Origin: an uncultured Alphaproteobacteria bacterium
Lineage (GTDB): Bacteria; Pseudomonadota; Alphaproteobacteria; Sphingomonadales; SMXR01
Length of the DNA: 50,134 nucleotides
NCBI GenBank assembly: GCA_937126915.1
Contig: CAKZLM010000030.1
Location: 1 to 50,134 of the forward strand
Direction of reading: 5' to 3'
In this document: piece after piece, positions 24,121 through 37,142 of the stretch
How the letters are laid out: the number at the start of each line of letters is the position of its first letter
How positions within the stretch are numbered: the stretch's first letter is position 1
The notes under the pieces: generated by a model
The model's database searches: none
Seen by the model: the letters and a program-made list of their open reading frames with translations, nothing else
What the model was told of the DNA's origin: nothing
Program-made: the position numbers and the translations under genes

Positions 24121-26589
24121 ATGATTTCAGACGATTTTGACTTTGATGATTTTGATAGCGATCCTGCTATGCACGAGCCGGTGCACAGCACCCCTGACAA
24201 TGCCCAAACGCCGCCCTATCTTGATGGCTTAAATGCCCCCCAATGTGAGGCCGTTTTAGCCACTGAAGGCCCCGTGCTGGTTCTGGCTGGTGCAGGCACA
24301 GGTAAAACCCGCGTTTTAACAACCCGCATCACCCATCTTTTGGCCACAGGGTTGGCTTTTACGGGTCAAATATTGGCGGTTACATTCACCAACAAAGCCG
24401 CGCGTGAAATGCAAGACCGTGTGGCCCGCCTGATCAACCGTCCCGTTGAAGGTATGGCTATTGGCACGTTCCATTCCATTGCCGCGCGTATGTTACGCAG
24501 CCATGCCGAACTGGCAGGCCTTGAGTCAAACTTCACCATTCTTGATACCGATGACCAGTTGCGCATTTTAAAACAACTGGTAAAGGCCGAAAATATCGAC
24601 GACAAACGCTGGCCTGCCCGCCAACTTGGCTCTTTGATTGATCGCTGGAAAAACAAAGCGTTATCGCCCGCCAAAGTGCCTAAGGATGAAGGCTTTGCTT
24701 ATGCTGATGGAAAAGGCATCAAACTTTATCAACAGTATCAGCAACATTTGAAAAACATTAATGCCGCCGATTTTGGCGATTTATTACTGCATATGATTGA
24801 GATTTTCCAACAACACCCCGATGTGCTAGCGCGTTATCATGCACAATATAAATATATGCTAGTGGATGAATATCAAGACACCAACGTGGCGCAATATTTA
24901 TGGCTACGACTACTGGCCCAAGCGCAAAAAAATATCTGCTGTGTGGGTGATGATGACCAATCTATCTATGGCTGGCGCGGGGCCGAAGTTGGCAATATTT
25001 TAAAGTTTGACCAGGACTTTCCCGGCGCCAAGGTGGTGCGGTTAGAGCAAAATTATCGCAGTACACCGCATATATTAGGTGCAGCATCAGGTCTGATTGC
25101 ATGCAACCAAGGACGCCTTGGAAAAACCCTTTGGACTGAACGTACTGACGGCGACAAAGTGACCATTCAAGGGGTGTGGGACGGCAAAGAAGAAGCCCGC
25201 ACTATTGGCGAAGAAATTGAAGACCTTCAGCGCCAAAAACACCCCCTATCTGAAATTGCTGTTCTGGTTCGCGCCGGATACCAAACCCGTGAATTTGAAG
25301 AACGCTTTATTAATCTTTCGGTACCTTACCGCGTGGTGGGTGGCCCACGCTTTTATGAACGTAAAGAAATTCGCGATGCCTTGGCCTATCTGCGCCTGAT
25401 CACCACGCCTATGTACGATCCATCGTTTGAGCGCATCATCAATGTTCCAAAACGTGGCATTGGCCCAGGTACATTGCAAAAAATTCATGCCCATGGTCAA
25501 AAAATGGGTTTATCGCTTTTGGCTGCCACCCGCCATATGGTTGAGCTGGACATGCTAAAAGGCAAAGCGAAAATTAGCCTAAGCAAATTTATCGACGATT
25601 ATGATCATTGGCGCTCCTTGGCTGAACATGAAAGCCACACCAAACTGGCCGAAATTATTTTAGAAGAATCAGGCTATGTGGAGATGTGGCAACAGGACAA
25701 ATCACCCGATGCGCCGGGCCGATTAGAAAACTTGGGCGAGTTAGTACGCGCCATGGGTGACTTTGAAAACTTACCGGGTTTTTTAGAACACATTAGTCTT
25801 GTGATGGAAAACCAAGAAAACACCGACAGTGAAAAAGTGTCGATCATGACCCTTCATGCTGCTAAGGGCCTAGAATTTGATCAGGTATTTTTGCCCGGTT
25901 GGGAAGAAGGTGTTTTCCCCTCACAAATGACACTGGACGAAAGCGGCACACGCGGCCTTGAAGAAGAACGTCGCCTTGCCTATGTCGGTATTACCCGCGC
26001 CAAGAAAAAGGCCCATATCATGTTTGCTGCCAATCGACAGGTTTTTGGTCAATGGCAAACCATGCTGCCGTCACGCTTCATTGATGAATTACCCGCTGAC
26101 CATGTTGAAATGCAATCCACCACAGGCGTTTATGGCGCAGGCGGGCACCGACCCAACAGTTATTATGGCGGGTCGTCAGGGGGCTATAATCATGACAAAG
26201 ATGAAAACAGCCGTGATGGTTGGTCACGTCATGACCGAAGCGATGACTTTGCCACGGAAACCTTCAGCCCACAAAAATATTATCGTCAACAGTCAGAACA
26301 AAACAGCAGCTATGAAACCCCCGGCTGGAACCGCGCCAAACGCCGCGGTCATGATCTTCATGCCTTAAAAAACAAGATCAAAACCATTGAAGGCAAAAGC
26401 AGCCGTGTGGCAAAAGCCAAGAAAGAAAAAATTGTTTCACCCTTTGCCATTGGCGAGCGGGTGTTCCACGAAAAATTTGGCTATGGTGTTATTGAAGACA
26501 TTGAAGGTAATAAACTGGATGTTAATTTTGAAAACGGCTCTAGCAAAAAAATTATGGACAGCTTTGTCAAACCAGCGTCTTCCGTTTAA
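24121..26589 (+). CDS. uvrD: UvrD/PcrA-type ATP-dependent DNA helicase
   Basis: This 822-residue superfamily 1 helicase unwinds DNA 3'-5' in nucleotide excision and mismatch repair. An acidic N-terminus precedes motif I AGAGTGKT (56-63). TFTNKAAREM (Ia), VDEYQDTN (II), GDDDQSIYGWRGA (III), VVRLEQNYRS (IV) and VSIMTLHAAKGLEFD (V) are all intact. After a Gly/Ser/Asp-rich linker, a Tudor-like C-terminal domain (ERVFHEKFGYGVIEDIEGNKL) may contact RNA polymerase, as in PcrA/UvrD. No strong ribosome-binding site is seen at the ATG. prmA follows after 24 bases. Confidence 0.96.
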   Translation: MISDDFDFDDFDSDPAMHEPVHSTPDNAQTPPYLDGLNAPQCEAVLATEGPVLVLAGAGTGKTRVLTTRITHLLATGLAFTGQILAVTFTNKAAREMQDRVARLINRPVEGMAIGTFHSIAARMLRSHAELAGLESNFTILDTDDQLRILKQLVKAENIDDKRWPARQLGSLIDRWKNKALSPAKVPKDEGFAYADGKGIKLYQQYQQHLKNINAADFGDLLLHMIEIFQQHPDVLARYHAQYKYMLVDEYQDTNVAQYLWLRLLAQAQKNICCVGDDDQSIYGWRGAEVGNILKFDQDFPGAKVVRLEQNYRSTPHILGAASGLIACNQGRLGKTLWTERTDGDKVTIQGVWDGKEEARTIGEEIEDLQRQKHPLSEIAVLVRAGYQTREFEERFINLSVPYRVVGGPRFYERKEIRDALAYLRLITTPMYDPSFERIINVPKRGIGPGTLQKIHAHGQKMGLSLLAATRHMVELDMLKGKAKISLSKFIDDYDHWRSLAEHESHTKLAEIILEESGYVEMWQQDKSPDAPGRLENLGELVRAMGDFENLPGFLEHISLVMENQENTDSEKVSIMTLHAAKGLEFDQVFLPGWEEGVFPSQMTLDESGTRGLEEERRLAYVGITRAKKKAHIMFAANRQVFGQWQTMLPSRFIDELPADHVEMQSTTGVYGAGGHRPNSYYGGSSGGYNHDKDENSRDGWSRHDRSDDFATETFSPQKYYRQQSEQNSSYETPGWNRAKRRGHDLHALKNKIKTIEGKSSRVAKAKKEKIVSPFAIGERVFHEKFGYGVIEDIEGNKLDVNFENGSSKKIMDSFVKPASSV

Positions 26590-26613
26590 GGCACTATCAA
26601 CTAGGATTATGAC

Positions 26614-27576
26614 ATGAATCACCCATCAGATACCCCACCTGAAACTGATACGACCATAACCGTTTATCAAGCAGATTTTGAGGTGCCGATGGAGTTGGCC
26701 CAAAGAATAAATGATTATATTGTTTGGCCAATTTATGTGGATGAACCGCCTACTGTGACCACCTTTGAAAGTGTTGATAACCCCGACATTTGGATTGTAC
26801 GCATTTATCACAATGGCAAACCTGATGAAAGCATCATCCAGCACATGTTGTCTATGTTTAACGCCATTGAAGGGTTAGCGATTGATCAGCTAGCCTTTAA
26901 CGCGATTGAAGAAAGAGATTGGGTTAGTGAAAGCCAAAAGCACCTTGCCCCCATCGAAGTGGGACGCTTTGTGGCTTATGGCAGCCATGATAAAGGCACG
27001 ATTGATCCAGAAAAAATTGGCTTGTTGGTTGATGCAGGGCAGGCCTTTGGCACAGGTGGTCATGAAACCACATACGGCTGCTTATCGTTTTTAAACGATT
27101 TAAAAGATGGCGACCCATATGCCATAGCCCCAACAAACGCCCTAGACCTTGGCACCGGATCTGGCATCTTAGCTATGGCAATGGAAAGCTTATGGCAAAT
27201 ACCGATCCTTGCCACCGATATTGATGATGTTGCAGTAGATCGTGCTGCTTTTATTCTATCTGAAAATGATCGCCAAATTCGCAATGAGGGAATTCTTGAA
27301 AAGGGCATTTCCCTGATCGTGGCTGATGGTTTTGATCACCCAGCCTTTGCCTCAGAAGGGCCATTTGACCTAATAACAGCGAATATTTTGGCAGAACCCT
27401 TAATTAATCTAGCAACCAAAATTCACGCGCATTTAAGCGATAAAGGCACCCTTATTTTAGCGGGACTTCTTATCAACCAAGAGGCTGATGTACTCAATGC
27501 CTATCAAGCCATTGGTATGACCTTAAAGAAAAAGCTGCATCGCGGTGATTGGTCTATTCTTCTGTTGCAAAAATAG
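26614..27576 (+). CDS. prmA: Ribosomal protein uL11 methyltransferase
   Basis: This 320-residue SAM-dependent methyltransferase modifies ribosomal protein uL11. The divergent N-terminal domain (about 1-115) leads to the PrmA signature: AFGTGGHETTYGCLSFL, motif I ALDLGTGSGILAM with the acidic ATDID that follows, and ITANILAEPLINLA (the NxLA motif). AGGA lies seven bases before the ATG. It ends the thioesterase-ClC-uvrD-prmA run. No classic plus-strand terminator is seen in the 212 bases after it. Confidence 0.93.
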   Translation: MNHPSDTPPETDTTITVYQADFEVPMELAQRINDYIVWPIYVDEPPTVTTFESVDNPDIWIVRIYHNGKPDESIIQHMLSMFNAIEGLAIDQLAFNAIEERDWVSESQKHLAPIEVGRFVAYGSHDKGTIDPEKIGLLVDAGQAFGTGGHETTYGCLSFLNDLKDGDPYAIAPTNALDLGTGSGILAMAMESLWQIPILATDIDDVAVDRAAFILSENDRQIRNEGILEKGISLIVADGFDHPAFASEGPFDLITANILAEPLINLATKIHAHLSDKGTLILAGLLINQEADVLNAYQAIGMTLKKKLHRGDWSILLLQK

Positions 27577-27588
27577 GCCCTGACAGTT

Positions 27589-27631
27589 TTCCTCTAACAC
27601 TTCCCTTGGTAATTCCCTCGGCAGTTTCCCT
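27589..27631. repeat. Short TTCCYT motif repeated at 12-13 base spacing
   Basis: TTCC begins at 27589, 27601, 27613 and 27626, giving intervals of 12, 12 and 13 bases just after prmA. Bases between the motifs differ, so this is a degenerate minisatellite or a chance pattern. Confidence 0.35.
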
Positions 27632-27673
27632 GATAGCTTTATGGCCAACTTGTTAAGATTTAAGCTTGCCCAT

Positions 27674-27708
27674 AAAAAAACACCCCTGCATGGGGGGCCA
27701 TGCAAGGG
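27674..27708 (-). terminator. Minus-strand terminator downstream of the 88-aa gene
   Basis: CCCTGCATGG pairs with CCATGCAAGGG (one bulge) around a G-rich loop. The A run at 27674-27680 is the T tract on the minus strand. A second imperfect stem, AGTTTT.ATGT with ACAT.AAAACT at 27726-27752, lies between it and the gene. Confidence 0.75.
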
Positions 27709-27788
27709 TAGTTTGTGTCGATAAAAGTTTTCATGTAGGGGACATAAAAACTGAAGTGAGAATGCGTATAAACAACAAACTCTAGGGA

Positions 27789-28055
27789 TTAAGCAGCGCC
27801 TTGATTAGCAGCGCCACCGAATGTGTTCATTGGGTTATTGTCGTTGCCACCGAAGAATTTCTTGATTTTAGCAACAATCATTTCCAAACGTTGAGACACA
27901 GTTGGTACATTTTCAAAAATTTCAACACCTGGGGCAGCATTATATTGCGCCAACAACTGCATGAATGTGTTCGGGTCTTTACTTTCTTGACCTAACAAAT
28001 CATCAGCAAATTTATTCCAAGCAGCTTTCATTTTATTCAAAGAAAAAGTGTTCAT
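27789..28055 (-). CDS. Unrecognised small protein, 88 aa
   Basis: I do not recognise this family. The first 70 residues look helical and amphipathic (LNKMKAAWNKFADDLLG, then QRLEMIVAKIKKFFGG). The tail is Gly/Asn/Ala-rich. There is no signal peptide, membrane segment or cysteine. The gene is well delimited: an upstream inverted repeat (28092-28108), GGGA before the ATG and a strong terminator downstream. This suggests a real, separately transcribed gene. The role is unknown. Confidence 0.7.
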   Translation of the reverse strand: MNTFSLNKMKAAWNKFADDLLGQESKDPNTFMQLLAQYNAAPGVEIFENVPTVSQRLEMIVAKIKKFFGGNDNNPMNTFGGAANQGAA

Positions 28056-28091
28056 CGTTTTGATCCCAATTCATAATTTTTAACAAGCGGT

Positions 28092-28108
28092 CAGAACCTG
28101 TTGTTCTG
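28092..28108. repeat. Inverted repeat upstream of the 88-aa gene
   Basis: CAGAAC and GTTCTG are separated by CTGTT, 37-53 bases before the minus-strand start at 28055. It could be an operator or leader hairpin; GAAC-N5-GTTC does not match the LexA boxes I know. Confidence 0.45.
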
Positions 28109-28171
28109 ATGCGCTGTATATGCTCCTCAATTCACAAGAAAAAAAGAGCTATTTTCGCAAATAACCCATGC

Positions 28172-28200
28172 AAAAAATGCATAGCGTTATAGTTTAACGC
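28172..28200 (-). terminator. Weak terminator candidate after ligA
   Basis: On the minus strand a 6-bp stem (arms 28184-28189 and 28195-28200) is followed by TATGCA and T6. The T run lies in the loop of a second small palindrome (28168-28182). It may end the bamD-recN-ligA transcript, 76 bases beyond the ligA stop. Confidence 0.4.
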
Positions 28201-28276
28201 AACCATCTGGCGCATACGTATGAAAAGTTGATTTGGATTATATTTTTGAAAAGATTGTGCGATTAAAGTGGTTTAG

Positions 28277-32310
<4,034 letters not shown>

Positions 32311-32341
32311 AGCCGCCATTACCCCCCTGAAATGCGGTTAT

Positions 32342-33193
32342 TTATTGTGTGCCACTTTGCTGGTCAATGCGATCACCACGAACCGTTGGCTGCAAGGCAC
32401 GATCAACGATCCCCTGATCTGAAATGACATTTTCGCGCTGTAATAAATTATAAGCGCGTTCATACCACTCATCACCTTGATAGTTATGCGCCAACACATT
32501 GGCAACCTGAACCGCCTCTGGATCAACACCTAAAGCAAGGTATGATTCAACCAAACGGAACAATGCCTCAGGCACATGCGATGTGGTTTCATATTTTTCA
32601 ACCACTTCTTTAAAGCGCAAAATGCCACCCAAATATTGACCACGCTTTTGATAGAAACGACCAATTTCCATTTCCTTACCCGCCAAATGATCAAGGGTCA
32701 TTTCATATTTCACGCTGGCATCTTTAGCATATTCGGTATCAGGAAAACGCAAGGCAACCTCACGCAAGGCATCCATCGCTTGCTGGGTAACTTTTTGATC
32801 ACGACCAACATCGGTGATGCGCTCGTAATAACAAAGGGCGATTAAATAATAGGCGTATGGCGCACCGCTGTTACCAGGGTGCAATTGCAAGAAGCGTTCA
32901 GCCGCCAAAATGGCATCGTCATAATTATTGGCTTGGTAATGGGCAAAGGCCCCCATCAACATGGCGCGACGCGCCCATACCGAATAAGGGTGCTGGCGTT
33001 CAATTTCATCAAACACCGCCGCAGCAAGAGAATATTGCTTTGTTTCAATGCGGCCAACGCCCATGTGATACAGTGTATTAACATCACGCGCCACGTAGGT
33101 ATCTTCACCGGTGCTTGAACAGGCAGAAAGACCACCCACTGCAGACACAATAACACCTATTTTTAAGGCTTGACCAAGTCGTTTAAGATCCAT
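32342..33193 (-). CDS. bamD: BAM complex lipoprotein BamD (ComL)
   Basis: This essential outer-membrane lipoprotein helps BamA insert beta-barrels such as those encoded in the first 7 kb. The lipobox LSAC (Cys25) ends the signal peptide. TPR-like repeats cover residues 35-250, including the paired YSLAAAVFDEIERQHPYSVWA and YDDAILAAERFLQLHPGN, then ALRFPDTEYAKDASVK. It is the first gene of bamD-recN-ligA; in Alphaproteobacteria lpxC usually lies just before it, but here the neighbour is a divergent XRE gene. Confidence 0.94.
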   Translation of the reverse strand: MDLKRLGQALKIGVIVSAVGGLSACSSTGEDTYVARDVNTLYHMGVGRIETKQYSLAAAVFDEIERQHPYSVWARRAMLMGAFAHYQANNYDDAILAAERFLQLHPGNSGAPYAYYLIALCYYERITDVGRDQKVTQQAMDALREVALRFPDTEYAKDASVKYEMTLDHLAGKEMEIGRFYQKRGQYLGGILRFKEVVEKYETTSHVPEALFRLVESYLALGVDPEAVQVANVLAHNYQGDEWYERAYNLLQRENVISDQGIVDRALQPTVRGDRIDQQSGTQ

Positions 33194-33445
33194 TCCAGAC
33201 CAGCTCCAAATTCGATTTGCTAAATTTTTGTGACAGCCCTTGTATTAGACTTTTTCCACACAATTTATACTTTACATTTATTATGCTGAAAAGCGACAAC
33301 AGCCAACAGCTAAGATTCGTCGGGACTATAGCACGATACCCCCCTATCTTGGCAATCGTAATACTCATAAGTTTTGGCAAAAAAAGGGCAGAATATGCTG
33401 CTTTTTTACCGTTATCTGTGCCTTTGGCATATTATTGGAGACTAA

Positions 33446-33802
33446 ATGAACGCAATCACTAGCGATTTAATGAAACAGATGGATAAAATTGTCGGTCAAA
33501 AATTACGAGAATTGAGAACCCAACAAGGTATGACCCAGCAAGACTTAGCCGCTGTTCTAGACCTTTCCTATCAACAGGTCCAAAAGTATGAATCAGGAAC
33601 AAACCGCATCAGCGCTGGTAAACTGTATTTTTTTGCCAAAGCCCTTGGTGCCAAAGTTTCGGACTTTTATGATAGCAAGCATTTCCAAAATGTGGACACC
33701 AGCATTGATAGAGCAAAAATGCGTGATCGCATAGAAGACTTTGATGGATTGTCCCCAAACATCAAGCTGGCTTTAACGAACTTGATCCAAACGATGAAAT
33801 AA
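33446..33802 (+). CDS. XRE-family helix-turn-helix regulator, 118 aa
   Basis: This Cro/CI-type DNA-binding protein has an HTH_3 domain at about residues 17-72: VGQKLRELRTQQGMTQQDLA, then LSYQQVQKYESGTNRIS and KLYFFAKALG. The C-terminal 45 residues may dimerise. This compact form is common in Alphaproteobacteria as a stand-alone regulator. GGAG lies five bases before the ATG. It is the only plus-strand gene between 28 and 50 kb and sits exactly where lpxC is expected, between ftsZ and bamD. Its targets are unknown; the 252-base gap upstream is the likely control region for it and bamD. Confidence 0.9.
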   Translation: MNAITSDLMKQMDKIVGQKLRELRTQQGMTQQDLAAVLDLSYQQVQKYESGTNRISAGKLYFFAKALGAKVSDFYDSKHFQNVDTSIDRAKMRDRIEDFDGLSPNIKLALTNLIQTMK

Positions 33803-33803
33803 A

Positions 33804-33833
33804 AAAAGCGGCCCGAAAGCCGCTTTTCTTTTC
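33804..33833. terminator. Bidirectional terminator between the XRE gene and ftsZ
   Basis: AAAAGCGGC (33804-33812) and GCCGCTTTT (33819-33827) form a 9-bp stem with a 6-base loop. T-rich sequence follows on plus, and on minus the A run at 33801-33807 is the T tract, so it can end the dcw transcript. Confidence 0.85.
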
Positions 33834-33854
33834 CTTATTATCATCAGGCGATAA

Positions 33855-35681
33855 TTAATTGTTCTTCAAAAATGATGGGATATTCAAATCATCGTCATCG
33901 TCATCATCATTTGATTTTTTTTCAGAAGGCTTAGAGCTGGCGCTATCAATTTTAGGTTCCGCGCGCGGGGCCTCTTCACCTTGGTCACTGTTTCTAAAGT
34001 TTTGCGTTAAACGCTCAAACAAAGACAAATTACCTGCAGGTTTTGCTGCTTGTGGTGCTGCCTCAGAGGTGGCACCTTCTTCGGCTTTTTCATCACTCGT
34101 AACGCCTGCAGGTCCTGCCATAAAGGCTTCTGCTGCTTTTGCATCAGGCTGGCCTTTTGGTTCCGCAACCTTTTTAGGCTGAACCGGCTCTGCCGCCACA
34201 AATCCATCAGACTGAACGGTTTTTTCTAAAGCGTCCTCATCTTCCTTGGTTTCTTGCGGCTCACTGGCTTGTTGCTCTGGCTCGTCATCATGATCGTCGG
34301 TGTTTAGTGGCGTATCAGACTGAACCAATTCAGCCACCTTATTTAAAACATCACCTGTTTGACGGGCCTTCTCTTGTTGCTCTAATTCCATCTGTGATTG
34401 AGGCGCCTCTTGTGCTTCAGGTGCCGCTGAACGGGATTGATCATCCTTAACCTCTGGGGTTGCGACATCTTCTTTAGAAGACGCTTCTTCAGACGAATTT
34501 TCCTCAGCTTTAGGTGCCTCTTCTTGCTGTGGCACATCAATTTGATCGGGACTAATATCAAAACGCTCGTCAGTTGTTTCTTTTGGTGCAGGCGTTTCTT
34601 CCGTTTTTACTTCTGGTTTAGCTTCTACAGGCTGTGGTGCTTCAACCTTGGCGCTTGGCGCCGCTGTCATGGTGCGCTGCGGCATCGGTTGCGAGCGCAT
34701 ATCCTGATGACCCGCCCCTTCTTCCAAACCAGTGGCAACCACAGAGACCCGCATTTTGCCATCAAGTTCAGGATTAAAAGCCGAGCCCACAATGATGTTG
34801 GCATCTGGGTCAACTTGGCTGCGAATATAATTGGCCGCTTCATCCACCTCAAACAAGGTCAGATCCATACCACCGGTGATGTTAATGATAACACCCTTGG
34901 CACCCTGCATGTTCACTTCATCCAACAATGGGTTAGAAATCGCTGCTTCTGCCGCATTAACAGCGCGGTTATCGCCTTCTGCCTCGCCCGTGCCCATCAT
35001 CGCCTTACCCATGCTGTTCATCACGGTTTTGATATCGGCAAAGTCAAGGTTAATAAGGCCCGGCATAACCATCAAGTCGGTGATCCCACGCACACCAGAA
35101 TGCAACACTTGGTCAGCCATTGAAAAGGCATCGGCGAAGGTGGTTTTCTCATTGGCAATACGAAACAGGTTTTGATTAGGGATAATGATCAGGGTATCGA
35201 CATATTCTTGCAGGGCAGTAATACCAGCCTCAGCAATGGTCATACGACGCGAACCTTCAAAATGAAAAGGCTTGGTCACCACGCCAACGGTCAATATGCC
35301 GCGCTCTTTAGCCATTTTGGCCACAACAGGCGCAGCGCCCGTTCCAGTGCCGCCACCCATCCCGGCGGTGATAAACACCATATGGGCACCGTCTAGCATG
35401 TCTTCTAGGGTTTCAAGGCTTTCTTCTGCAGCAGCTTTACCCACTTCTGGCTTTGCACCCGCACCCAAACCTTGGGTAATTTGACTGCCCAATTGAATGG
35501 TGTTGCTTGCCTTTGACAATGATAAAGCCTGCGCATCCGTATTGGCTGCAACAAAATCCACACCTTGCAGGTCAGCTTCAATCATATTATTGATGGCATT
35601 ACCACCTGCGCCACCCACACCCACCACGGTAATTTTCGGGGTCATTTCCGTTAATTCCGGCATGGTTAATTCAATCGACAT
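33855..35681 (-). CDS. ftsZ: Cell division GTPase FtsZ with long acidic linker
   Basis: FtsZ is the tubulin-like GTPase that forms the division ring. The globular domain (about 15-320) has GVGGAGGNA, the tubulin signature GGGTGTG (109-115) and the T7 loop NLDFADIK (211-218). A disordered linker of roughly 275 residues follows, rich in Glu/Ala/Pro/Gln. The C-terminal peptide, [10 protein letters not shown] after an Asp run, binds FtsA. At 608 residues it is longer than most FtsZ proteins. I chose the ATG at 35681 because GGGAG lies eight bases upstream; the frame extends to 35702. It ends the dcw run. Confidence 0.97.
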   Translation of the reverse strand: MSIELTMPELTEMTPKITVVGVGGAGGNAINNMIEADLQGVDFVAANTDAQALSLSKASNTIQLGSQITQGLGAGAKPEVGKAAAEESLETLEDMLDGAHMVFITAGMGGGTGTGAAPVVAKMAKERGILTVGVVTKPFHFEGSRRMTIAEAGITALQEYVDTLIIIPNQNLFRIANEKTTFADAFSMADQVLHSGVRGITDLMVMPGLINLDFADIKTVMNSMGKAMMGTGEAEGDNRAVNAAEAAISNPLLDEVNMQGAKGVIINITGGMDLTLFEVDEAANYIRSQVDPDANIIVGSAFNPELDGKMRVSVVATGLEEGAGHQDMRSQPMPQRTMTAAPSAKVEAPQPVEAKPEVKTEETPAPKETTDERFDISPDQIDVPQQEEAPKAEENSSEEASSKEDVATPEVKDDQSRSAAPEAQEAPQSQMELEQQEKARQTGDVLNKVAELVQSDTPLNTDDHDDEPEQQASEPQETKEDEDALEKTVQSDGFVAAEPVQPKKVAEPKGQPDAKAAEAFMAGPAGVTSDEKAEEGATSEAAPQAAKPAGNLSLFERLTQNFRNSDQGEEAPRAEPKIDSASSKPSEKKSNDDDDDDDLNIPSFLKNN

Positions 35682-35775
35682 ATTGCGGTCTCCCTTCGCC
35701 AACTTTGGCTATTACTTTTACCAATGGGGCCCTGTTTCATTTTCCCCAATTGCTTCTTGCTATCATATAAACTTA

Positions 35776-35821
35776 CGAACGTTTGGTCAGCACTTGATTT
35801 TAAGTTACCTAAAAACGTTCG
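35776..35821. repeat. Inverted repeat across the ftsA end and ftsA/ftsZ gap
   Basis: CGAACGTTT (35776-35784) and AAACGTTCG (35813-35821) are perfect 9-base arms with 28 bases between them. The second arm lies in the last ftsA codons. The core AACGTT occurs twice, 37 bases apart, so a protein-binding pair is as likely as an RNA stem. Confidence 0.5.
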
Positions 35822-37092
35822 CGTAACCAATTACTAATACTAGAAAAAAATCCTCCACCCTCTTTATGATGAGAGCCTTTTGATCGAGCATTTTGCTCGC
35901 CCAGTTCCATCGGCGCACGCAAGGCGTATAACAATAACCCCACACAGGTGGCATAATCTTCACCATAGGCTTTTTCTGGCAAGCCTTTTAGGCGGGTTGG
36001 GCGGCCAATGCGAACTTGTTTATTTAAATGACGCTGGGCTAATTCTTGCACGCCGCTTAATTGGCTTGCACCGCCTGTTAGCACCACCCGTTTACCCATC
36101 ACATGACCAAAGCCGCTTTCATTTAACTTGTCATTCACAGCCGCAAATAATTCGATCAATTTCGGCTCAATGGCTTGGGCAATTTGTAAGCGCGTTACTT
36201 GTTGGTGGCCCGCTTGCGCTGCGGTGCTTTCACCCAGAGTTGGGATGTTGATCACATCTTGCACATTAGGTCTGGCGGTTGCTACACTGCCGTAAAGAGC
36301 TTTGATCCGCTCGGCATCTTCAAGGGGGGTTAAAAGATCACGGGCAATGATACGGGTTAAATCTGCCCCACCAATGGGAACTGCGGCACAATAAACCAAC
36401 GCACCCTTGGCAAAAACACCAATATTGGTTGACCCTGCCCCCATATCAATAACGGCGGCCCCCAAATCCATTTCGTCACCCACTAAGGTAGCATAACCTG
36501 AGGCATAAGCCGAAGAGACCATGCGCGAAACACCCAAATGGGCCCGTCCGACAGAGCTTTCAAGATTGCGAATAGGACCAGACCCAGCGGTGATCAGATT
36601 AAGGGCCACCGATAAATTATCAGCATACATACCAACGGGATCGGCAACCCCAACAGCTTCGTCCAAGGAATAACAAGCTGGAAACGCATGAACGATTAAT
36701 TGATCGCCCGGATCAACATCGCGTGCAACTTCTTTAAGGGCGCGGTTCACATCGCTTTGCTCTACCGCTTGTCCCGCAATATTAACACTAATTTCTTTGA
36801 TGTTAGACTTTTGGCTGGATGCAGACAGGTTAACAATGACACTGTCAATGTTAACCCCAGCCATTTTAACGGCACGGTCCACTGCTGCGCGGATACTGTG
36901 TTCAGCAGCGGCAAGGTCAACAACAGCGCCTTTTTCAACACCAGCCGAGACATAATTACCCGTGCCGATGACTTTTATATGACCAGCATCATCAACACTG
37001 GCAATTAAACAACGCACCATGCTGGTTCCCACATCCAGCGCAGTGACCAATTTTAAATCGCGGCCTTGTCGTTTTTGAGTTTCCGTGTTCAT
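35809..37092 (-). CDS. ftsA: Cell division protein FtsA
   Basis: This actin-like ATPase anchors FtsZ to the membrane. Of 427 residues, the N-terminus has VTALDVGTSMVRCLIA (phosphate 1). VIDMGAGSTNIGVF (phosphate 2) and VVLTGGASQLSGVQELA (adenosine motif) follow. The last 15 residues (FFSSISNWLRERF) form the amphipathic membrane-targeting helix. The ftsQ stop lies 50 bases upstream. The 3' end is part of an inverted repeat. Confidence 0.97.
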   Translation of the reverse strand: MNTETQKRQGRDLKLVTALDVGTSMVRCLIASVDDAGHIKVIGTGNYVSAGVEKGAVVDLAAAEHSIRAAVDRAVKMAGVNIDSVIVNLSASSQKSNIKEISVNIAGQAVEQSDVNRALKEVARDVDPGDQLIVHAFPACYSLDEAVGVADPVGMYADNLSVALNLITAGSGPIRNLESSVGRAHLGVSRMVSSAYASGYATLVGDEMDLGAAVIDMGAGSTNIGVFAKGALVYCAAVPIGGADLTRIIARDLLTPLEDAERIKALYGSVATARPNVQDVINIPTLGESTAAQAGHQQVTRLQIAQAIEPKLIELFAAVNDKLNESGFGHVMGKRVVLTGGASQLSGVQELAQRHLNKQVRIGRPTRLKGLPEKAYGEDYATCVGLLLYALRAPMELGEQNARSKGSHHKEGGGFFSSISNWLRERF

Positions 37093-37142
37093 CTTGTTTG
37101 TTTCTTCACACCCAATTAAATCACCCTTTTACCTTAGGCGTT

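Noticed and set aside
33376-33410. Terminator-like GCAG/CTGC stem with T6 in the XRE leader
   Set aside because: The stem is only four pairs with a bulge when extended, too weak to call a terminator or attenuator.
34437-35123. 228-codon open frame on the plus strand inside ftsZ
   Set aside because: Its Phe/Arg/His-rich translation is what an antisense frame of the ftsZ linker and domain would give; no family motifs are seen.
37093-37142. Possible CtrA site (TTAA-N7-TTAA) upstream of ftsA
   Set aside because: TTAA with a 7-base spacer is followed by TTTT, not TTAA; two mismatches in one half-site are too many.
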